Shown here: piece by piece, positions 25,001-34,000 of the stretch
Position numbering within the stretch: position 1 is the stretch's first letter
Layout: the number at the start of each line of letters is the position of its first letter
NCBI RefSeq assembly: GCF_910592395.1
Contig: NC_088322.1
Location: 12,951,431 to 13,015,430 of the forward strand
Origin: Lineus longissimus
Lineage: Eukaryota > Nemertea > Pilidiophora > Heteronemertea > Lineidae
DNA: 64,000 nucleotides
Direction: 5' to 3'
Notes under the pieces: model-generated
The model's database searches: none
What the model saw: the letters and a program-made list of their open reading frames with translations, nothing else
What the model was told of the DNA's origin: nothing
Position numbers and translations under genes: made by a program

Positions 25001-28000
25001 CAACTGGATAAGTTCCAGGCGTGAAACTTGAACAATCCAGTGTTCTGGTGGTAGCATCTCCCCAGGGGGTGCCACAGGAGGTGCTTCCAAGTAGGAAGAC
25101 TCCTGGGGTGGTCTATCAGGAGCTCCAGCAAGGCTGGGAACCAGGCCTGATTTGGCCAGCAAGGTGCGATGAGAGTTATTCTCACCGGGTGGCTGGTCAA
25201 GATCTTGTTCAGGACTGGTTGGATGAGAGGGAGGGGTGGAAACGCATATGCGTTCAGCCCGACCCAAGAGGCTGTAAGGCTGTCGACTTTCAGGGCCTCT
25301 TCGTCCGGAGGTGGAGAGTAATAGATGGGAAGGCGATTGTTCAGCCTGGTGGCGAACAGATCTACCTTCGGAGATTGCCAAAGGCGACAAAGGTCGTCTA
25401 CAACCTCCTGATGGAGTGTCCACTCTGTCTGAACTAGTTTGTTCTGACGGGACAGGGCGTCGGCAAGGATGTTGCGTTTGCCCGGTATGTGTCTGGCACA
25501 TATCGATACTCCAAGGTCGGCACAAAGATGGTAAAGCTCCCAAGTAAGCTGGCAAAGAATGCCGGACTTTGTGCCTCCCTGTCTCCTGACATATGCTACT
25601 ACTGTAGAATTGTCGGAGAACAGGGTTACTCTCCGATTCTTCAGGTGAAGGGAAAGAGCCCTCACGGCAAGAAGGACAGCCTTCATTTCCAATATATTTA
25701 TTGAAAGAATGGTCTCCTCCCTTGTCCATAGACCCCTTATGGACATGTCCCCGTTGTTCAGATGTGCTCCCCACCCTAGTAGAGAAGCATCTGTGAACAG
25801 GGACACTTCTGGGGGCGGCGGAGCAAGATCTACACCGCTTTGGAGACGAGTCTCCGACTCCCAGAAGTTCCAGACGTTCTTGAGTAGGTATTGAGGTATC
25901 AATACCAACTTGTCTAATGGGTCCCTGTGGGGTTTCCATAGAGACATTAGAAACATCTGGATGGGACGCATATATAGACGGCCAAGGGGGATTTGGTCTG
26001 CTGCCGAATTCAGAAGTCCCAAAAGGCTCAAGCATCGCCTTGCGGGAGCTTGAGTCCTTCCTCTGAATTCTGCGACGAGATGAAGAATTTTCTTTATCCT
26101 GTCTAGGGGGGGGGGGGGCAGCATTTTCCCTATGGCCGTAAGGAACCGAACTCCAACGTAAACGAAGTCTTGGGATGGTATGAATTCTGACTTTGTTTCG
26201 TTGATAATCCAACCTGCGGAAACTACTTTTTGCTTTAGAACCTGAAGTTGTTGCAGTAGTAGTTCCCGCGATTTGCAACGGGGTAGCCAATCGTCTAGGT
26301 AGTGATGGAGCTTGAACCCCATCACGTGAAAGGGAGCGACGAAGGCTGTGACTATCATCGTAAAAATTAGGGGTGCCGATGCCAGACCGAACGGCAGGGC
26401 CCTGAATTGATACGTCTTTCCTTCGTAATGGAATCGAAGGAAGTGTTGATAGTCTGGATGGATCGGTACATGTAAGTACGCATCCGTTAAATCCATCGAT
26501 ACCGCCCAATCGTTGGGCTGTATCGCCGTTGCTATAGACCTGGTGGTTTCCATCTTGAAATGAGGAACATTCAAGAAGGTGTTTAATCTGGAAAGGTCTA
26601 TGATCAGCCTCCATGTCCCTGCTTTCTTGGGAACCAAGAAAACGTGGCTGTAAAAGCCGGGGGAGCATGGATCTTGAAGGACTTGGATAGCTTGCTTCTC
26701 CAGTAATGTCGCGACCTCTGCTTGGAGGGCAGAGGCCTTGACTGGGTCCTTCGGTGGCTGAACTGGGGTTGGATATATGGTAGTCGGGGGGGGGGGGGGG
26801 GTACGGTTGAAATCTAGTTTCACTCCGTACCTTAACATGTTTGGGACTGGGGACCCCTTTGGGCACCAATCGTCCCAAATGTCTGCAAATTTTTGCAGAC
26901 GGCCCCCGACTACCGGAGTCGGCTCCTTTTTGCGTCCGGGAGGAGAAAGGAGGGGGGAGTCACCTCTTCCGGCCAGCACCCCTTGGGCGAAAGGAGTGCT
27001 TAGTCGGACCGGATCCACCCTGGTTAGAGGAAGTATTTTTCCTCTTTCCAGTCCGGCGACCCTCCGCTTCCCGTTGGAAGGATCCAGCAGGAGCAGGCTG
27101 ACTAGGCGGGGTAGGCCTAGGCAGGACCTGCCTGGCGTACGGGATTGAACCCGATGCCTGCTGGGGCCTCTCTATCTTTCTAGCGTTAGGTAGAGAGGTC
27201 TTGGCCCTCTGTGTCGCAGTGGGGGCATATAATTTGTCCCAATCTTTCTGTGCTTGAGCCGCCTCTTGTACAGAATCTGCGAACAGGAAAGAACTGTCCA
27301 TAGGAGCGGTTCCTAAGGCCCCTTCCAGCTGGAGGGATCTGATGACATTGAGAGAGCCCAGTGTGGCGTCTCTACGGAGTAGGACGCTATTTGCTGCGGT
27401 CTTGGCGGACAGAGCAATAGCGTGCCTAATCGAATGTGACAAGGATGTCACAAGCGATTTTGTGTCATCAGATAGTGACTCATTATCTTTTAGGGATCTG
27501 GCTAGGGCCAGGTTAGTGTGCTCTGCGTAGGAGAGCACCGCTAACGTGTTTTTGGCCAGACCCTCTTGTGCTCTAAGGTCTCGGTAAGCCGAGGAGGAGG
27601 TCACCCTAGGCACGAGTTGGTCCAGCTGTACATCGTCCTTTAATATGGAAGTCGATGCTGCAGCTGGACAGCCGGCCGAGCTGACTCGATAATAGTCAGC
27701 GCGGTACTGCCTAACGGGAGGAAGTTGTGCCGTGAACAACTTCCCCGGTTGGTTACACCAAGCTTCCGGTCCGACTGCCAGAAGGACAGGGATGGAAGTA
27801 CGTTGGTGGGCGCCTTGTGAGTCTCTGATTGTACGCTCCAAACGTTCAGAGACTGCTACCACCGACGGGGAGGGAGGAAGGAATTCAAGTGCCCGAATGG
27901 AGCCTTGAGAAACCTGTGGATTGGGATCCACTTCCTGTCCCCAGAGTGAAAAGGTCGGTGTTGACAAGGCTGGCAGTTCCGGCGGGGTAGGGCACAGATC

Positions 28001-31000
28001 CTGCGGGAGGTACGCTCTGATCAAGGATCTGAGTGTCCTAATATCCGACAAGATACTGGCCTCCTCTGGTGACAGCTCCTCCTGATTGGGGGAGCGGTAG
28101 CCTGGCTGAGAACTCTCGTTCTCAGAAAATTCCTCTAAAATAGAGGAGTCGGATGGTGGGTATCCGATGGGACCAGGCGCACCAGAGGAAACGGAACCCT
28201 GCTCCAGATGGCTGAGTCTATCAGTAAGACCTGCTACCATCTGGATGAGCTGGGACAGTTGCTGTCCCGACTCGGGTTCCGGACCCGACGTGCGGCTTCT
28301 CTCAACGACGGGCGGTTGAGGCGAGGGTGAGCGCATAAGCGAACCCTGGAAGCCGTATGTACGGGCGAATGGGTCTTCCGGAAGCGGAAGATGCCCATAT
28401 TCTGAACCAGAGTTCAGATGTCCTCTCTGCGTAGCTCGTTCCATGGGAACGACGCCTCTGCTACGAGGAGGGGGTGGCACTTCCGGTTGGTTCCACCCAA
28501 GAGGTTGGCCAACGTAGGAAGGTGCCTGCATTTCCGGTAGGACGAAGTCCGAAACCGGAAATGCCCGTAACTCCTTCGCCGGTATGGAGCTACTGGATGC
28601 CCTTTTAGAAGGAGGTACGGAGGGCGGAAACGCTGTTACTGAAGACGCATGGCGTTTCGGAGGTGGCGTTATAAAGTCCGGCCCTACTCTACTGTGTCCG
28701 TGAGGACTGGGGTTATTTTGCAGTAAAGACTGAGAAAAACCCCCAGTAGAGTCTTCGGTTACTGAAAAACGGGAACCCGCGTCAGTAACCGGAACTGCAA
28801 TCGGCGGACCGGAAGCAGGGTGCTCCCGCGGGTACAAAGGGCTTGTACTCGGGGGAGCGGACGACAGAGGAACCGGAAGGTTCCCTGAGGTCCGGGGTAT
28901 ATTAAACCCTTGGAGACTTACTGGATGTAAGTCTCCCTTGGGACCACAGACATTAATAATGTCAGATCCCGCATCCTTCGCAGCCGCGGCCGGAACCGGA
29001 ATTCGGCTGACGGAAGGGGTGGTGGCGGGAGGTTTGCTAGACCTCCGGGTTATATGCTCGGAAACGGAACCGGAAGAGGGTTTAGGCGTCTTCGCGGCCC
29101 GTTTCCCGCCACCAGACGCATTCCTTTGTGGTGAGAGAAAGGATGCCGTCGGAGGGGTACGCCATATAAAAAATGGTACCAATGACAATAAAAACACTGG
29201 AAACCCCAAGTAGGCCAGAAAGGACGCAATAATTAATGGAAAGGAAAACATGCCTACTTGAATTAAACACTATTGCAATGGATCTGAGTCTTGTTCATTA
29301 CAATAGAGCGGAGAATAGCCTACTTAACTCTACCCTACCAAGATCAAAATAATGGAGCCGGGTCGACTAAGCTAGCTAAGAAAATGTCTATAATTAAATA
29401 GACTGGACAATACTAATGCCAAGATTAGTTTGGCGGTCTACTCCGTAGGTGAATGAACCCAAAAATCGTCTAGACTTGGCTGGTTGAATTTGGTTTTAAA
29501 TCGAATTCACGGCAGCTTTGAAAAAACGATGTGCTTCGTAGAAGCACAAGAGTAAAGACTGAATATGGCGGCATGAGATCGGCGCGATCTCGCGGGATCG
29601 GTCAGGGCGCCGCCTGGCGGCCGAGCTGTTAACTCAGTTCTCCCTTTAGAAAATTAAAGGGATACTCTTGTGTTTGAGCCCAAATGGAGTAACATGCAAA
29701 AGTGTTCCATAGGTAAGTTTGAATGACACAAAATGGTATATACCTGATAAATGCTCTGTTGATTGTCAAAGACTCATTGAACGACCTCAGTTTACCACGA
29801 AATATGTGGAAGTTTGTTGTGAAGTTCTTCCAATGTTTCGACGTCCTTTTTTGTGATCCATCGAACTCATCCAATTTCGTCAGCAAATTCGACAGCATAT
29901 CACGGAACTGCTGTGCCAGGCCAGTTTTGTTGCCTTCATAGCTGCCCTCCAATGTGTATGTTTTCATCATTGTGTTGGTGATGAAGTCATATGCTGTCCG
30001 TATGATTGAGGCAAACCGACTCCCAACTGCGAAGTCGGATCTATCGAGACTGATGATAACTGTGCTATACAGGTTGTCCAAGCATTCTAGCAGGTCTAGT
30101 TTTGTTGTGTTCTCCCAAGAAACGAAGAAGTAGCGCAGCTGTTCTATTTTGTCGCTCATGGCTATACCACGTAGAACTTTCTGAACGCGAACTTGAAGCA
30201 GTTCCAACTTGGAGAAGACAATATGTTTACTCGCCTTATAAACAGCAAGAAATTCGCTCTTTACAGCTTGGTCAGCCTTAACCTTACCGAATACTTCCTC
30301 CAAATACTTCCTTGCCAATGCAGCATATCTCATGAAATCGTCACCAAATGTTTTAACGGACTTAAAGTTTCCTTCTACGATAGAAATGCGCTTAATCAAA
30401 CTCAGAGTTTTGTTCGATTCATCATGTACGATGCGGTCGAGATTTTCAATGATTTGATCCAGGCCAGCAACTGTCTTGTGCACACTCAACGACAACCTTC
30501 GTAATGGCGTAAGCACTCCTGTCTTCCAATTCTTCAAGTACTTATGTGGCACCTGGTCATGAACATCCCGATTGCGAGTGACGTTTCGCATGACATGATG
30601 TTCGTACTTATCATACTGTTCGATTTTCTCTCTTGCTAGCTGTTCAAGAATCTCGCAAGAACTCTGGACCCGCCGGAGATTAATCTCAACTATATGCTGC
30701 AATTTCATCATTTGCCCCCTCGCCGCTCCGCCTAAGACATTTTCCTTTCTAAGCCTTACAATCTCGATGACGTATTTGTTGTACATCAGATCAAGAGTCT
30801 TCCGAAACTGAGAAAGTGATGCATCGAGTACCGTTTCCAGTTCGTCAAAGTCAAGATTCCTGTCGAAATGTACAATGAAGTCTGCCTGTTCTTTTATGAT
30901 ATCCCGCAAGCTGTTTTCAGCTCCTTGTACCATGGATCCCATAAAGGCAGCCACAAGCGCCTAGAACAAAAGAGATTCAGAAAATGTACGTGCGATTATC

Positions 31001-34000
31001 ACCAACCATTTTTGTTGCTCTTTAACGCATTTTCTGAGTTTGCTCATTTCTCCGAGCTTTCATATCTTTTTCGCGAATGCTAAAAATACTGAAAAACATA
31101 GTTACGCAAAATGGAATTAAGATCTACTAACGTGATGAGTGCCATGTGTCAATGATATTTCCTCATACAGCATCGAAAATAATGAGACCTTGTGCAAAAA
31201 AGAATTTATAGCAGATTTTCATCATGCAAGTTTTTTTTAATCCTCGTATCAATACTTTACTAACCGAATAAATATATCAAAGCAGCACAGTGCTACAGAT
31301 ACTTACACTTAGTTTATCAACAGTTGTCCGAAACTCGGCATCCGTGATGTTAAGTGCCTGAAGCGTATATAATATGTCATTGTCGTTTTGCTTCCAAAAT
31401 TTTGGCTCCTGGCGGTGAAGGATCAACATAGCATTCTTGTGCTGCTCAAACATTGTCTTATCATATGCCCACTTTTTAGCCAACTTCTTAGTAGCGAAGA
31501 AGTTTCTTTTCGTATACGAAATGTCGTGTAGGTAGGTGTCTTCTATGCAGTCGGTTGGGCAGATTTCATATTTGAAGCACGTATCGTTCTGGTTGAGAAC
31601 ACCTGCAATATTGATGGCAGAACTGTAAACCACCAAATTTTTACTATATATGCCAAGTTTCAATGAATTTGCGTGCATGAATGACAGGACAGAACTGCAA
31701 CAATGCATTTTAGACTTACACCAGCTAAGCTACAAGAAGATAATGATTTCATAGGGCGTAGGCCTTGAAGGCACGTGTAACAACATTTATTTTGAACTTA
31801 GAGAAGTACACTTCCCACCGAAGCTTAACCTCCGCATCCTTGTCTGAGACGGCGAAGTGGAGTCCATGATGTTTTCGTCACGATCAGCCACATTTCAAAA
31901 CGTGCTACTCACGAAGAGCGTTTTCAACACAACCATAGTGCGTAGACATGTTGCAGAAAGGTACAGACTGTTTCCATCGAATCCACCAGGGTTTACAACC
32001 GCATTTCTCAATAAGACGTCCAATATTACAATCCGTGTTACAATACTCGTCGCTGTAGACAGGATGGCCACCTATGGGTTCTTTCTCACCGCAGTTTCCA
32101 TCGGGATACGGCAGTTCATTGGTCTGCGAATAGAAAAGCGAGCACCATTCCATGAGTTACATCTCCATGGTTAATATGATTCTTTATAACCCACTGCGAA
32201 CATCTACTAGTTTCCATATGCAATGCAATATTGGACCACTGTATATTTCAGACATTGTAATATATACCTCTAACTATTACTCTCATTCGAAAGTTAGTTG
32301 ATACGTTGAATTTTTACAGTAGCTGGCGATAAACCTGAAAATCTTTCAAATGTCTACACCATGCATTGTTGCGTATTGTGTACTAATGGCGCATGCATCT
32401 CCACAACAGGGCAATGAAACGTCAATTTAAGTCCGCCTTCCAAGTTCTGGATTTGACTTCCTTTATATTAATTGGGTACCTATCCCATACGTTAGGGGCT
32501 AGGAACGGAGGTGCGTGTCCGGGTCAGGCCAGAGACGCTAGAGTTGAAAAACGCGGCAAGACGTGTTAAGATCATATCGAGTCAAAGTTACCAGGTAACT
32601 CACTCTAAAAAGCTGTAGTCCTATCTTGGCATTATTCTCCTGCGCCAGGGATATAGAAAGGTCCCTAACCCTTGGCATATCCCGCAGCGAGTGTATGAGT
32701 AAGTTGAAACCAGCGGATGAATAAGGCCCAGCCATGTGCTCGTAGCTCTCAACATTCAGAAGGAGACGGAGGCCATTTAAAACGCCTGAAATGAACAGAT
32801 TGGAAGAAGGTATATAGCGTACTGACGTCTATGGTAGGCTGTAGGGGATATAAATCAGAAGTAATCGGCATGTAAAATACCATCCCGATTAGCTGAGACC
32901 GAATTTTTTTGAGAGAATTTACGGTAGGTTTTTGCAGGAGGTATTTGCGGGAGGTATTTCATCGAACAATTATTTATGATTTATGTCCCCTCCCGCCAAC
33001 CATAGACGTCAGCACTTGAGTTTATAAATGAAATGTCATAGACAAACACCACGTGCACTATGAGCTAAAGTATTTTGTTTCAGTTCGACTTGCCTTTTTG
33101 ATTTCTTGTCATGATAACGTCATCACAATATGAACTCAATGCGACTAACGATTATTTAAAGGGATTATCTCACTAGAATGTAAAAAATGCTGTAATTGAG
33201 AATTTCGAACCTTTTGATATGACTTTCAAAATATCAAACATTCGAAAGAAAAGGTACAAACCAGTGTCATGTACAACTCTGCCGGACTTTTCTGAGTTGA
33301 AGGAAAAACAGTAACCGCTGTCGGTCATGATCCCCGAGAAGTCTTCTGGTCCGCACTGCTCTCCTTCCCACATGCACCTAAAACAAAGTATGCGAAATTT
33401 GCATTCGGACTTCTGTCAGTTTATTGCCTATAGCTATAATGCTATCTCCCCTTAAGAATTTGTTACCGCGATCCACCACATAACAAAATTTTTCGTTCAA
33501 GAGTTCAAATTCGTCGTTAAGCGCTATAATATAGTGAATTGATTCTTTTTTTTCGTTAGCTTGAAATGGCACAATCAGAAATACAACGTACTCTTTGATC
33601 ATATCTTCTTTCTTGTGAGCAAGCTCTATTAGGGTGGAGTAATTTAGGTAGTCAAGATTGTCGAACTTGTGCCTTTCCGTGGATTTTTCAACGAAGAACT
33701 TTGTGATGTTGTCCCACAGACCTAGTCGCTCAGCTGCAGTAATCCTGTAAATGAAATCTGTGATTTATTGACCATGAAATGTTCCATTTGTACGATTGCT
33801 GCCCCCGCCTCATTCCGTTTAAAATTTCATTTAGTTTTTGTCAAAAATACTTGACTTCGTTGAGCCCACCTCTCATAATAGAGACGACGCGACCCTGTTG
33901 CATAACTCCTGAAACTTTTATTATGCAATGTTTATAGTGATATTTAAAATGATGCAATCAGATGGAGGGGCATGCCCCAGGATTCATTACGCGTCTTTCG

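Larger units (their letters stand above)
23164..29735 (-). mobile_element. DIRS-like tyrosine-recombinase retrotransposon, apparently full length
   Basis: The 6572-bp element lies in the sense orientation inside intron 8 of the DEG/ENaC gene. It has inverted terminal repeats of about 188 bp, an internal complementary region and three ORFs (Gag-like, RT-RNase H, tyrosine recombinase), which is the DIRS group layout. No integrase or target-site duplication is seen, as expected for recombinase-mediated insertion. The two host flanks share only TG at the junction, so the empty site should read CGATCAAAGTGGTATATACC. The ORFs are long and uninterrupted and the ITRs are nearly identical, which suggests a recent insertion. 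The element is visibly more GC-rich than its surroundings. Confidence 0.93.

Noticed and set aside
25021-25704. Plus-strand frames inside the DIRS element
   Set aside because: They are shadows of the RT and recombinase genes on the minus strand.
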